Source: Bacteroidales bacterium
GTDB taxonomy: Bacteria; Bacteroidota; Bacteroidia; Bacteroidales; UBA932
Reading direction: 5' to 3'
Length of the DNA stretch: 55,779 nt
Assembly (NCBI GenBank): GCA_017554305.1
Contig: JAFZIN010000006.1
Span: 1-55,779, forward strand
Part shown: positions 15,973 to 24,850 of the stretch, in pieces
Numbering within the stretch: position 1 is the first letter of the stretch
Layout: the number at the start of each line of letters is the position of its first letter
Notes under the pieces: generated by a model
Seen by the model: only the letters and a program-made list of their open reading frames with translations
What the model was told of the DNA's origin: nothing
Database searches by the model: none
Translations under genes and position numbers: made by a program

Positions 15973-17451
15973 TTAGTATGCTCTTGCAAAAATTACTCTG
16001 CGTTTAGAAGGTTTGCCGCTGTAAACGCAACGTCCCTCTTCTTCACAAACGAATGAGTCTGAAGGAATACAACGGATTGTGGCCTTTGTCTCCTCCTGAA
16101 TCTTAGCCTCTGTTTCTGCAGTGCCGTCCCAGTGGCAAAGCAAAAATCCGCCCTTTTCAATCTGCTCCTTAAACTCATCCCAGGTATCTACTTTGTAAGT
16201 GTGTGCATTTCTGAATTCCAGCGCTTTACTATAGATATTGCTCTCTATCTCCGCCAGCAGGGCCTCAACCTTCTCAACAACCGCATCACCGCCAACGCTC
16301 TCCTTTGTGAGAGTGTCTCTTCTTGCAACCTCAACCGTATTGTTCTCCAAATCTCTTGGGCCAATAGCCAGTCTTACCGGCACACCCTTCAGTTCCCACT
16401 CCGCAAATTTGAAGCCGCTGCGAACATTCTCCCTGTCATCTATCTTAACGCTGTAACCCTTCTTATCCAGTTCTGCCTTAATCTGAGCCATCTTCTCCAG
16501 AATAGCGCCCAGCTGTTCAGGCTTATTGAAGATAGGAACCATAACTACCTGAATAGGAGCCAGATTTGGAGGCAGAACCAATCCGTTATCATCTCCGTGA
16601 GCCATAATCAGAGCACCCATCAGACGGGTAGAAACACCCCAGGATGTAGCCCATACATACTCCAGAGCCCCCTCTTTAGATTGATACTTAACGTCAAACG
16701 CCTTGGCAAAATTCTGACCCAGGAAGTGAGAAGTACCGGCCTGCAGAGCCTTTCCGTCCTGCATCATAGCCTCAATGCAGAGGGTATCCAAAGCACCCGC
16801 AAAACGCTCGCTTTCAGTCTTTTTACCCACTACAACCGGAATAGCCATGTAATTCCTTGCAAAATCTGCATAAACTCCAATCATTTTTTCTGCCTCCGCG
16901 ATAGCTTCCTGCATAGTAGCGTGAGCAGTATGCCCCTCCTGCCACAGGAACTCTGCCGTACGCAGGAAAAGACGGGTTCTCATCTCCCACCTAACCACAT
17001 TGGCCCACTGGTTTACCAGGATTGGAAGGTCTCTGTATGAACTAATCCAGTTCTTATATGTGTTCCATATAATTGTCTCCGATGTAGGCCTTACAACCAA
17101 CTCCTCCTCCAGCTTTGCATCCGGATCTACAACCACACCCGGCCCGTTAGGGTTTGTCATAAGACGGTGGTGGGTTACAACCGCACACTCTTTAGCAAAT
17201 CCCTCAACATGCTCAGCCTCACGGCTTAAGAATGATTTAGGAATAAAGAGCGGGAAGTAGGCGTTCTCATGCCCCGTATCTTTGAACATCTTATCCAGCT
17301 GACGCTGCATCTTCTCCCAGATGGCATAGCCGTAAGGCTTAATAACCATACAACCTCTAACTGCGGAATTCTCCGCCAAACCGGCCTTTACTACCAGGTC
17401 ATTGTACCACTGAGAATAATTCTCCTGCCTTGATGTTATCTGTTTTGACAT
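15973..17451 (-). CDS. proS: Proline-tRNA ligase, archaeal/eukaryotic-type
   Basis: The 492-residue class II synthetase charges tRNA-Pro. Its length, the absence of the ~180-residue editing insert of bacterial ProRS, and the C-terminal zinc-binding-like domain ending in [10 protein letters not shown] place it in the archaeal/eukaryotic-like group common in Bacteroidota. Visible motifs are [21 protein letters not shown] (core RPTSET), the motif 2 region [17 protein letters not shown] with the Arg loop, and [20 protein letters not shown] for motif 3. Without an editing domain it may rely on trans-editing; a YbaK-type deacylase is encoded at 45238. It leads the four-gene operon ending in tilS. 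Confidence 0.95.
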   Translation of the reverse strand: MSKQITSRQENYSQWYNDLVVKAGLAENSAVRGCMVIKPYGYAIWEKMQRQLDKMFKDTGHENAYFPLFIPKSFLSREAEHVEGFAKECAVVTHHRLMTNPNGPGVVVDPDAKLEEELVVRPTSETIIWNTYKNWISSYRDLPILVNQWANVVRWEMRTRLFLRTAEFLWQEGHTAHATMQEAIAEAEKMIGVYADFARNYMAIPVVVGKKTESERFAGALDTLCIEAMMQDGKALQAGTSHFLGQNFAKAFDVKYQSKEGALEYVWATSWGVSTRLMGALIMAHGDDNGLVLPPNLAPIQVVMVPIFNKPEQLGAILEKMAQIKAELDKKGYSVKIDDRENVRSGFKFAEWELKGVPVRLAIGPRDLENNTVEVARRDTLTKESVGGDAVVEKVEALLAEIESNIYSKALEFRNAHTYKVDTWDEFKEQIEKGGFLLCHWDGTAETEAKIQEETKATIRCIPSDSFVCEEEGRCVYSGKPSKRRVIFARAY

Positions 17452-17506
17452 CTTATCTACTTATTTGGAATAATTTTTGATGTAATTTTTTCAAAATTAA
17501 AGCGCA

Positions 17507-17536
17507 CAAAAATACAAAAAACGCAGGAGGTAACAA
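17507..17536 (-). promoter_or_regulatory. proS operon promoter
   Basis: On the minus strand TTG (17536-17534), 19 bases, then TATTTTTG (17514-17507), 55 bases before the proS ATG. The -33 element touches the start codon of the divergent lipoprotein gene. Confidence 0.65.
17525..17530 (+). promoter_or_regulatory. Strong Shine-Dalgarno sequence
   Basis: AGGAGG, five bases before ATG 17536. Such a full match is rare in this window, where most genes lack one, and it fixes the start of the aromatic-rich lipoprotein. Confidence 0.7.
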
Positions 17537-19053
17537 TGAAAAACATTACTTTATCTATCTTAGTTGCAGCTTGTGGGGCCCTAGTTTCTTGTGGTCCAAG
17601 TAATTACGCTGCAAACGGCAACGGAGGATATGTTAACAGCATCTACTACACCTCCTCCGATGCGGAGACTTCTACATCTGAGCAACCATATATTGCTCAG
17701 AATGTTACAAACCTTAAACAGAAAACCAACTCTGCCTATAACCCTTCAACAACAACTGTTGAGACAGTTAAGGTAGACACCATATACATGGGTGAGAATG
17801 ATCTTGTACAGGTAGATTACCAGCCCGGCACTCAGTACGTAGTTGTAGACGGAGAGGAGAGTTACGAGGTACTTCTTAAGAAGTTTGACTCCCCAACTTA
17901 CGTTGTAAACGTTAACATAGACCCTTGGGATTATGCCTGGTACGGAGCCTCTTCACTCTATTGGGGATGGCCTAATGTTTACGGTTCAAGATACGGCTGG
18001 CACAGCTCTCTCTACTGGAGAGGCTACTGGGGCTGGAACTGGAGATGGTATGACCCTTGGTTCCTTGGATGGAGTTCCTGGTATGACCCTTGGTACTACA
18101 GCTGGAACTGGTATTCACCGTGGTATTACGGCTATTATGACCACTGGTACTGGGGACACAGAGATCCATGGCGTTATCACCACGGAGGCGGCGGATACTA
18201 TCCGGGCCACAGACCTGGCCACAGAGAGATTCGTCCGGGAGTTCACAGAGGAGAGCCCGGCAGATACTACACCAGAAGAAACGGCATCAACTCTTCAAGA
18301 CCAGGCAGACCTAACGCAGGCGTTGCATCTAAGGGCAACGTAAATCCAAGACCAACTGTAGCTAACACCCGTGCAAACGGAAGTTCATACAGAAGAAACA
18401 CTATGAACCAGGTAAGAGGAAACTCCGTTGGAAGGCCATCATTTGACGGCAACAGAAACAACGGCGGCGGAGTAAGAAGCACAGGCGGCGGAGTTTCAAC
18501 CGGCAGAGTAAACCCTTCATCTGCAACACGTACCAACGTTGTAGGAAGATCCAATAACGTACGCCCTGCAACAATGAGCAGAGGCAACGTATCATCCAGA
18601 AGTACAATGAGCGGAAGGAACGGAGCATCATACAGTACATCTGCTTCAGGCAGAGGTTCTTACACCCCTTCTTCAAGATCCAATTCAGGTAACAGAACAA
18701 CAGTTACCAGACCTGGCTCTTCTGTTTCAAGACCTGGTTCTGCTAACCGTTCATCTTCCGGCGGCGGCGTTTACCGTCCTGCTTCTACCCGCACAACCTA
18801 CTCTTCCGGTTCCGGTTCAAGAGGAACTTACAGCGGCGGCAGAAGTTACAGTACTTCTTCACCAAGAAGCAGCGGCTATTCAGGCGGAAGCAGCAGATAT
18901 TCAGGAGGTAACAGCGGCGGAGGCTACTCATCCTCTTCAAGCGGCAGAAGCAGCGGCGGAAGTTACTCCGGCGGAGGAAGCAGCGGAGGAAGCAGCCACT
19001 CATCAGGCGGCGGAAGCAGCTCACGCAGCGGCGGTTCTTCTACAAGAAGATAA
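17536..19053 (+). CDS. Aromatic- and Ser/Gly/Arg-rich low-complexity lipoprotein
   Basis: The 505-residue protein has a lipoprotein signal (GALVSC, Cys near residue 19). After a normal-looking segment to about residue 125 comes a block of ~90 residues dominated by Trp and Tyr in repeats such as WRGYWGWNWRWYDPW and SWYDPWYYSWNWYSPW. From about 215 to the end it is almost only Ser, Gly, Arg, Thr and Asn (e.g. GGSYSGGGSSGGSSHSSGGG). Similar proteins in Bacteroides have been labelled 'vitellogenin-like', a name without functional meaning. A role in surface adhesion or matrix is possible. It is divergent from the proS operon. Confidence 0.8.
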   Translation: MKNITLSILVAACGALVSCGPSNYAANGNGGYVNSIYYTSSDAETSTSEQPYIAQNVTNLKQKTNSAYNPSTTTVETVKVDTIYMGENDLVQVDYQPGTQYVVVDGEESYEVLLKKFDSPTYVVNVNIDPWDYAWYGASSLYWGWPNVYGSRYGWHSSLYWRGYWGWNWRWYDPWFLGWSSWYDPWYYSWNWYSPWYYGYYDHWYWGHRDPWRYHHGGGGYYPGHRPGHREIRPGVHRGEPGRYYTRRNGINSSRPGRPNAGVASKGNVNPRPTVANTRANGSSYRRNTMNQVRGNSVGRPSFDGNRNNGGGVRSTGGGVSTGRVNPSSATRTNVVGRSNNVRPATMSRGNVSSRSTMSGRNGASYSTSASGRGSYTPSSRSNSGNRTTVTRPGSSVSRPGSANRSSSGGGVYRPASTRTTYSSGSGSRGTYSGGRSYSTSSPRSSGYSGGSSRYSGGNSGGGYSSSSSGRSSGGSYSGGGSSGGSSHSSGGGSSSRSGGSSTRR

Positions 19054-19070
19054 ACCCAAAGGTATAATTT

Positions 19071-19106
19071 AAGGTGGCCGCACACCATGCGGCCCACCTT
19101 TTCTTT
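19071..19106 (+). terminator. Terminator after the aromatic-rich lipoprotein
   Basis: AAGGTGGCCGCA (from 19071) pairs imperfectly with TGCGGCCCACCTT (ending 19100), followed by TTCTTTTT. This separates it from the next gene. Confidence 0.8.
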
Positions 19107-19135
19107 TTATGCAAATTCTTAAAAATTAAATAATT

Positions 19136-20707
19136 ATGAAAAGAAAACTTTCTTTCATCACGATGGTTATTTGCACATTTGCAATTACACCGTCCTTTGC
19201 ACAGAGCTCATACGGAGCATATCTGTTGGGAGACTACCAAAGGCAGGGAACGGCAAGAAGCGTGGCTATGGGTAACGCCATGACAGCTCTTGGCGGAGAC
19301 CTTGGATCCATTGCCATAAACCCTGCTGCAACAGCTGTTTACAAGTACAACGAGGTATCCATTACCCCTGCAGTAACCAGCGTCAACACCTATTGCAACT
19401 ACCTGGGAGCACCTACTACAGACAAACGCAGCACATTTGGAATTGCTAACATTGGCGGCGTCTCAGTTATTAATACCGGAGCAAATTACGGCGTTAAAAG
19501 TATCTCAATTGGAGTCTCTTACAACAAGCAGAACAACTTCAACTACGGATATAAAGCAGCCGCAAGCGGAGTAGATCACAGTTATTCCAAATATCTTGCA
19601 GAGCTTACTAATGGTTTAGGCTCATATTACTCTCCTAAACTTTCCGGTTATGATCTGGATAAGAATGACCACACAGACCCTTACGCACTGGGCTCAGCTC
19701 TATGGCCTTCTATATTAGGATGGAACGCATCTCTGTTTGATACGTTAGCTACAGATCCTTGCAAGTTTGTGCCCAATAAATATGCCGGTGCACAGGGCTA
19801 TAGATCCACTCAGAGCATCAGAAGAAAATCTTACGGTTCCGTTGGAGAATATGACCTCAACTTTGGTCTTAACATCAGTGACAAACTTTACGTGGGTATG
19901 AATATGGGGCTCTTCACCGTATGGAATAAGGTGGAGGAGACCTACTCAGAGGATAACGAGATTGTAGGTTCCACAGATGCCTTTGCATACGTAGATCAGG
20001 TTTATAATCTGAGAACTACGGGAGCCGGCATTAACTTTAAGTTTGGATTTATCTGGACCCCTTCTCCATTCTTCAGATTGGGAGGTGCAGTCTCAACCCC
20101 TACCTGGTATCAGCTTAAAGACAAGTACTACTGGGATATGAGTGTAGGTTACAATGACGGTTACAACGCAATCCTCAGTTCACCTGAAGGAGAATATGAT
20201 TACCGCATTAACACTCCGTTCCAGTACAACGTAGGTATGGCATTTGTCCTTCCTAAAGGAACAATAAGCCTTGATTATGAAGCTAATAATATGGCACATA
20301 CACGCCTTCGTAACAGCGCGGACATAGACTCTTTTGACAAAGCAGATTTCTATAATGACAATTGGGACTTAAAGAATTGCTTTAAAAACAGCCACAACTT
20401 CAGAGCCGGTGTGGAGATCAATCCAATAAGCCTGCTCTCCTTAAGAGGTGGTTTCCAATATACTAGAGCGGGGCTCAAATCAGACTATTTCTTACATGCT
20501 ACAGAGAAATATATTGCCTCTGCCGGTATAGGAATCAATACTCCAAGCGGATTCTTTGCAGACTTTGCTTTTGCAACAAATATCAAGAAGTACTATGTGA
20601 ATGTATTTGATGATGAGCCTGCTTCAAAATATATGCTCAACACCGGATACACAGGCATTAAGAGAAACGGTTTCCAGGTTCTTGCAACCTTTGGATGGAG
20701 ATTCTAA
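19136..20707 (+). CDS. FadL/OMPP1-like outer membrane protein
   Basis: The protein has 523 residues with a signal peptide ending SFAQ. The mature N-terminus has the pattern QGTARSVAMGNAMTALGGDLGSIAINPAA (core GNAMTALGGD, INPAA), which is the hallmark of the FadL/TodX/OMPP1 family of outer membrane channels for hydrophobic compounds. The rest alternates beta strands and ends in VLATFGWRF, a typical Phe-terminated BAM signal. Substrate is unknown; Bacteroidota homologues are often annotated as hemin receptors or aromatic transporters without proof. It ends only four bases from the convergent wbqC-like gene, with no room for a terminator. Confidence 0.85.
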   Translation: MKRKLSFITMVICTFAITPSFAQSSYGAYLLGDYQRQGTARSVAMGNAMTALGGDLGSIAINPAATAVYKYNEVSITPAVTSVNTYCNYLGAPTTDKRSTFGIANIGGVSVINTGANYGVKSISIGVSYNKQNNFNYGYKAAASGVDHSYSKYLAELTNGLGSYYSPKLSGYDLDKNDHTDPYALGSALWPSILGWNASLFDTLATDPCKFVPNKYAGAQGYRSTQSIRRKSYGSVGEYDLNFGLNISDKLYVGMNMGLFTVWNKVEETYSEDNEIVGSTDAFAYVDQVYNLRTTGAGINFKFGFIWTPSPFFRLGGAVSTPTWYQLKDKYYWDMSVGYNDGYNAILSSPEGEYDYRINTPFQYNVGMAFVLPKGTISLDYEANNMAHTRLRNSADIDSFDKADFYNDNWDLKNCFKNSHNFRAGVEINPISLLSLRGGFQYTRAGLKSDYFLHATEKYIASAGIGINTPSGFFADFAFATNIKKYYVNVFDDEPASKYMLNTGYTGIKRNGFQVLATFGWRF

Positions 20708-20711
20708 AGAA

Positions 20712-21377
20712 CTAGAGTAAAAAAGATATTGAGTCCGGCCCCTCGTTAAAGAGGAGATCCACAACGGACAAATTTGAGACAAAGCCCTGCTTGGCAAAGA
20801 CCTGCCAGTAGGGCTTTTCCAATGCCCACTCCTTAAGCAAAGAGCCCTGCTTGCTCTTTGGATGAATCCTCTCCCTCAGATCCACAAACCCACTTACTCC
20901 TGCTTCAACAGGCTCTTTACCCTCTGAAACAGCAGTAGGCATCAAATAATCTTCAGTAAAAGAAACCTCCGCCTTAACTCCGCAGAAGAGCAGCAACTGC
21001 TTTGTAAGCAGAGTGTTAAACTTTAAGAGAGAACGCTCTCCGGAACGGAGAATCTGAAACAGATCATCTTTGTAATAGACAAAGAAGGGAGAGTTCATAT
21101 AGGCCGCCTCCAGAGCACGGGTATGCTTTATAACCCAGTCTTCTGAGTAATCTATCTCAATCTCCTTAATTGGAACCTTATGGGTAAAGTTATCCCCGCC
21201 TCTGCTGACGGGGATATTAAGATTCATTTTTCCGCTGGCCGTAAGAATGGTGCAATGGTTTCTGTATGACTGCTTCTGATAGTTCTCGCAAGCCTCTATG
21301 CAAACGCTCTTGTATTTTGCAATTGCCGCAAAATACTCAACCGGAGGAAGATACGCAGAACTAAGAAGACACTGCAT
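20712..21377 (-). CDS. WbqC-family protein
   Basis: The protein has 221 residues, of a family found in O-antigen and sugar-nucleotide gene clusters and often annotated as WbqC; the biochemical role is not settled. Recognisable parts are the start CLLSSAYLPPVEYFAAIAKY, the segment YQKQSYRNHCTI with the invariant Q-S-Y-R-N, and the central WVIKHTRALEAAYMNSPFF. The ATG shares a base with the lpxA stop codon (TAATG), so it is translationally coupled and is the last gene of the lipid A operon. That position fits a role in envelope glycan modification. Confidence 0.82.
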   Translation of the reverse strand: MQCLLSSAYLPPVEYFAAIAKYKSVCIEACENYQKQSYRNHCTILTASGKMNLNIPVSRGGDNFTHKVPIKEIEIDYSEDWVIKHTRALEAAYMNSPFFVYYKDDLFQILRSGERSLLKFNTLLTKQLLLFCGVKAEVSFTEDYLMPTAVSEGKEPVEAGVSGFVDLRERIHPKSKQGSLLKEWALEKPYWQVFAKQGFVSNLSVVDLLFNEGPDSISFLL

Positions 21378-22168
21378 TACTCCTCAGCGTTGCCGGATCC
21401 GGCTCTGATAATACCTCTCTTGCTGGAAGTTATAAAGTCCAGAATGGTTCTCTTCTCCGGGCTCTCCGGAAGAGTCTCCTCTGCCTTTTTGCAAGCGTCA
21501 GAAACGTTCAATCCGCTCTGATAGATAATTCTGTAAACGTCTCTCATACGCTCAATCTGGTCAATTGTAAAGCCTCTTCTTCTGAGTCCCACAATGTTGA
21601 TTCCAAAGAATGAAGTTGGACGTTTACCGGCCATTGCATACGGAGGAACATCCTTGCTGAATGCAGAACCTCCTGCAATCATGGCGTGGCAGCCAATGTG
21701 AGTAAACTGATGCACTACGGAAGCACCGCCAATAATTGCAAAGTCATCAACCTCAGCCTCTCCGGCCAGACCTGTGTAACTTACAAGAATAACGTTGTTT
21801 CCAACCTTGCAGTCATGAGCAACGTGAACGTATGCCATTAAGAAAGAGTTATTTCCTATAATGGTTTTGTTCTTTCCGCTGGCTGCTGTACCGCGGCTTA
21901 CGGTGCAGTACTCTCTAATCATTACGTTGTCACCTATCTCAACGTAAGACTCCTCACCTTTGAACTTGAGGTCTTGAGGAATAGCACCAATTACGGCTCC
22001 GTTAAAAATTTTGCAGTTGTTGCCTATTTTTACAAAATCGTTGATGCATGCATACGGACCAATCCAGCAGTTATCTCCAATCTCCACGTGCTCCGCAATA
22101 GTAGCAAACGGGCTAATAACCACGTTCTTACCTATCTTTGCATTAGGGTGGACAAATGCGTTTTCCAT
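21377..22168 (-). CDS. lpxA: Acyl-ACP:UDP-GlcNAc O-acyltransferase
   Basis: LpxA performs the first step of lipid A synthesis, moving a 3-hydroxyacyl chain from ACP to UDP-GlcNAc. The 263-residue protein starts MENAFVHPNAKIG. It shows the repeating hexapeptide pattern of a left-handed beta helix to about residue 190, including the catalytic His segment LMAYVHVAHDCKVGNN and the conserved GLRRRGF-containing helical C-terminus. It follows fabZ by 18 bases and overlaps the wbqC start by one base. The order lpxD-lpxC-fabZ-lpxA keeps consecutive lipid A steps on one transcript. Confidence 0.96.
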   Translation of the reverse strand: MENAFVHPNAKIGKNVVISPFATIAEHVEIGDNCWIGPYACINDFVKIGNNCKIFNGAVIGAIPQDLKFKGEESYVEIGDNVMIREYCTVSRGTAASGKNKTIIGNNSFLMAYVHVAHDCKVGNNVILVSYTGLAGEAEVDDFAIIGGASVVHQFTHIGCHAMIAGGSAFSKDVPPYAMAGKRPTSFFGINIVGLRRRGFTIDQIERMRDVYRIIYQSGLNVSDACKKAEETLPESPEKRTILDFITSSKRGIIRAGSGNAEE

Positions 22169-22186
22169 TCTCTTAGTTTTTGAATT

Positions 22187-22696
22187 TTACTTGTTCTTTA
22201 TAACCTGGGCAACCATGTCTCCCTCGCAGGCAACCTGATTTCCAACCCAAGCCTTTCCTCTCATACATACCAAAGAGTGTTCCAAAGGCTGAGTAATGAC
22301 GAGTTTGAATACTACAACATCTCCCGGAACCACCTTGCGGCGGAACTTGAATCCGTCTATCTTAGCAAAATATGTTGAGTATCTTTCTGGTTCGTCTACA
22401 TTTCTAAGTACCAGAATTCCACCTACTTGTGCCATTGCCTCCACAAGAAGAACTCCCGGAACAACAGGCTCTGTAGGGAAGTGGCCTCTGAAATAGTTCT
22501 CATTCACACCAATTGTCTTTATTCCGGTAATTGAATCATCCTCAACACCAATGATTCTGTCCACCATCAGGAACGGAGGACGGTGAGGAAGGAGTTTCTG
22601 AATTCCGAGAACATCATAAACCGGCTCTGCATCCGGATCATACTTTGGAGCAACAGACAATCTCTGCTTTACTTCCTTAATCTTTTCTATATCCAT
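22187..22696 (-). CDS. fabZ: 3-hydroxyacyl-ACP dehydratase FabZ, unfused
   Basis: FabZ dehydrates 3-hydroxyacyl-ACP in fatty acid elongation. The 169-residue protein has the hotdog-fold signature LLPHRPPFLMVDRI and the catalytic stretch NYFRGHFPTEPVVPGVLLVEAMAQ with the helix Glu. The N-terminal ~35 residues before the fold (MDIEKIKEVKQRLSVAPKYD) resemble the linker joining LpxC to FabZ in the fused protein usual in Bacteroidota, but here it begins with its own ATG, 23 bases after the lpxC stop. The two enzymes compete for the same 3-hydroxyacyl-ACP pool, which explains their pairing. Confidence 0.95.
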   Translation of the reverse strand: MDIEKIKEVKQRLSVAPKYDPDAEPVYDVLGIQKLLPHRPPFLMVDRIIGVEDDSITGIKTIGVNENYFRGHFPTEPVVPGVLLVEAMAQVGGILVLRNVDEPERYSTYFAKIDGFKFRRKVVPGDVVVFKLVITQPLEHSLVCMRGKAWVGNQVACEGDMVAQVIKNK

Positions 22697-22719
22697 AATT
22701 CAAAACTGTTTTCTAAAAA

Positions 22720-23649
22720 CTATCTGCGGCCAAACTGTTTGATTGCCAACGTTCTAAGTTCACGTGCAATGGTTGAGTTTATTGAGTGGCCGCTCTTGTA
22801 TGCTATAACTTTTCCCTTAATTGGATAACCCACCAGTGAGAAATCTCCCAGCACATCCAGCAGTTTATGTCTTGCACACTCGTTCTGGAAACGGATAGAT
22901 GTGTGGCTGAGATACCCTTCCGGAACTCTCTCCAACCTCTTAACGTTGAAGACTCCCGCCAGGCGGTCCAACTCCTCCTGAGGTACCGGATTCTCCACAA
23001 TTACAAGAGCATTGTCCAGGTCTCCTCCCTTAATGAGGTTGTTCTTGAATAGCGGCTCCAGCTCATGGAAGAAAACAAAGGTTCTGCAAGGAGCAATCTC
23101 TGTTACGAAGTCTGTATCCTGCTCAAACCTTGCGTATTGATTTCCAAGCACTTTGGAGTTAAAATCTATCATTACGTCAATTGAGAAATGGTCATCCGGC
23201 AGAACAACCATCTCACTCCCCTTCTCATTGCGGCATACAACCTTGCGGTCCAATACCAGATACTTTCTTGGAGCGTTCTGCTCAACCAACCCGTCCTTGG
23301 AAAAGGCGTCTGCATAATACTTTGCACTTCCGTCCAGAATAGGAACCTCCGGAGCGTCCAGAGTAATGAGCGCATTGTCTATTCCCATTCCGTAGAGCGC
23401 ACCCATAAGGTGTTCCAGAGTAAGAACCTTTACTCCGTCCTTATCCAATGTTGTTCCTCTGGAAGTTGCACTTACGTAATCAACGCAGGCCTCAACCAAT
23501 GGCGCACTCTCGCCAAGGTCTGATCTTTTGAACTTTATACCAAAGTTTGCAGGTGCAGGTTCAACCATCATGTGAACCTTGAGCCCCGTATGGAGCCCCT
23601 TTCCCTCAAACTCATATTTATGTTTAAGCGTGTGCTGGTTGGTATACAT
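22720..23649 (-). CDS. lpxC: UDP-3-O-acyl-GlcNAc deacetylase LpxC, unfused
   Basis: LpxC is the zinc amidase catalysing the committed step of lipid A synthesis. The 309-residue protein contains the zinc His in LEHLMGALYGMGIDNALI and the second ligand set H-x3-D in ARHKLLDVLGDFSLVG, with the catalytic His in SGHSIN. Length corresponds to LpxC alone; in most Bacteroidota the protein continues into FabZ (about 460 residues). The stop lies 23 bases before fabZ. It follows lpxD by 33 bases. Confidence 0.95.
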   Translation of the reverse strand: MYTNQHTLKHKYEFEGKGLHTGLKVHMMVEPAPANFGIKFKRSDLGESAPLVEACVDYVSATSRGTTLDKDGVKVLTLEHLMGALYGMGIDNALITLDAPEVPILDGSAKYYADAFSKDGLVEQNAPRKYLVLDRKVVCRNEKGSEMVVLPDDHFSIDVMIDFNSKVLGNQYARFEQDTDFVTEIAPCRTFVFFHELEPLFKNNLIKGGDLDNALVIVENPVPQEELDRLAGVFNVKRLERVPEGYLSHTSIRFQNECARHKLLDVLGDFSLVGYPIKGKVIAYKSGHSINSTIARELRTLAIKQFGRR

Positions 23650-23682
23650 TAGCGTAGCGGTTTTAGTAATCGTACAAATATA

Positions 23683-24687
23683 CTATTTTTTAGGTGGGTC
23701 TGCAAGATGTTTGAACATAACGTGGCAACGGAGGAAGCTGCGCATGTTAAAGGCAGGGATGCCCTGGAGTCCTTTTTGGCCCTCAGCAGATGAGATGTTG
23801 CCAAAGATACCGCTCTTTGCGTTAATCATAGTTCCGTCACCTATTGTAACGTGGCCGCTTATGCCCACCTGACCTCCAAACTTGCAGTTCTTTCCAATCT
23901 TTGTACTGCCTGCAATACCGGTCTGAGCGGCAATAACCGTATTCTCTCCAACCTCAACATTGTGAGCAATTTGAATGAGGTTATCCAGTTTCACTCCTTT
24001 CTTCACGATAGTTGAACCCATAGTGGCACGGTCTACCGTTGTATTGGAGCCTATCTCCACATTGTCCTCAATAACAACGTTTCCGGTTTGCGGAATCTTC
24101 TTGTAGGAGCCATCGGGCTGCGGAGCAAAGCCGAATCCGTCTGAACCTATAACCACATTTGCATGGAGTATGCAGTTGTTACCTACAATACAGCCGTCAT
24201 AAATTTTTACACCCGGGTAGAGAATAACGTTCTCTCCAATTGTAACATCCTTACCTATATAGACTTGCGGATAAATCTGAGTACCGTTTCCTATCTTAGT
24301 CTTGGCGCCCACATAACTGAAACGTCCAACATAAACCCCCTTCCCTATCTTGCAGGAAAAGGCTCTGTATGAAAGGAATGCACGGCCGCTCTTCTTGCTT
24401 TTCTTAAGCGAGTTGAGCAAATCCAAAAGAACAGGCACTGCCTCGTATGCGTTTTCTACAACAATAATAGTTGGCTTAACAGGCTGTTCCGGAACAAGAT
24501 TGCGGCTCACTATTACCACTCCGGCGTTTGACTGAAGAAGATAATGTGTATATTTTGGATTGGCCAAAAAACAGATATTGTGTGGTTTACCATACTCTAT
24601 TTTCTGCACTGATGAGACCTTTACGGAAGGGTCTCCTATAATTTCACCGTTAAAATGCTGTGCAATAACTTCTGCTGATACTTCCAT
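23683..24687 (-). CDS. lpxD: UDP-3-O-(3-hydroxyacyl)glucosamine N-acyltransferase
   Basis: LpxD adds the second 3-hydroxyacyl chain in lipid A synthesis, after LpxC. The 334-residue protein has a uridine-binding N-terminal domain ([20 protein letters not shown]), a long left-handed beta helix of hexapeptide repeats, the catalytic His region [16 protein letters not shown], and a C-terminal helix. ATG 24687 is chosen over an in-frame start at 24711 because it matches the family N-terminus and because a -7 box at 24716-24709 would put the longer start at or upstream of the transcript start. It is first in the five-gene operon. Confidence 0.95.
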   Translation of the reverse strand: MEVSAEVIAQHFNGEIIGDPSVKVSSVQKIEYGKPHNICFLANPKYTHYLLQSNAGVVIVSRNLVPEQPVKPTIIVVENAYEAVPVLLDLLNSLKKSKKSGRAFLSYRAFSCKIGKGVYVGRFSYVGAKTKIGNGTQIYPQVYIGKDVTIGENVILYPGVKIYDGCIVGNNCILHANVVIGSDGFGFAPQPDGSYKKIPQTGNVVIEDNVEIGSNTTVDRATMGSTIVKKGVKLDNLIQIAHNVEVGENTVIAAQTGIAGSTKIGKNCKFGGQVGISGHVTIGDGTMINAKSGIFGNISSAEGQKGLQGIPAFNMRSFLRCHVMFKHLADPPKK

Positions 24688-24708
24688 AACTTGTAATTTA
24701 TGTACCTG

Positions 24709-24716
24709 CAAATTTA
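24709..24716 (-). promoter_or_regulatory. lpxD operon -7 box
   Basis: TAAATTTG on the minus strand, 21 bases before ATG 24687. The -33 element is unclear. It is divergent from the nusA promoter. Confidence 0.5.
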
Positions 24717-24732
24717 ATAAATAATAGCCAAA

Positions 24733-24764
24733 TTTGGATTTAAGAGATACTTTACATACTTTTG
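24733..24764 (+). promoter_or_regulatory. nusA-infB promoter
   Basis: TTTG (24733-24736), a 20-base spacer and TACTTTTG (24757-24764) form a full consensus. It gives a leader of about 80 bases before the nusA ATG. Confidence 0.75.
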
Positions 24765-24785
24765 CACGCAGATAAGAGAGAGAGA

Positions 24786-24812
24786 AAGGGGACCCACAAG
24801 GCCCCTTCTTTT
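24786..24812 (+). promoter_or_regulatory. GC-rich hairpin in the nusA leader
   Basis: AAGGGG-A-CC (24786-24794) pairs with GGCCCCTT (24800-24807), with one bulged A and the loop CACAA, then TCTTTT. It looks like a weak terminator or attenuator between promoter and nusA. Since NusA modulates pausing and termination at hairpins, autoregulation is an attractive but unproven reading. Confidence 0.5.
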
Positions 24813-24850
24813 GTGCTCAAAGTTCAATTGAAAGTTAAAAAAGTTACAAT

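Noticed and set aside
16132-17040. 302-residue plus-strand frame opposite proS
   Set aside because: Antisense shadow of a certain synthetase gene; composition is not protein-like and there is no promoter or start signal.
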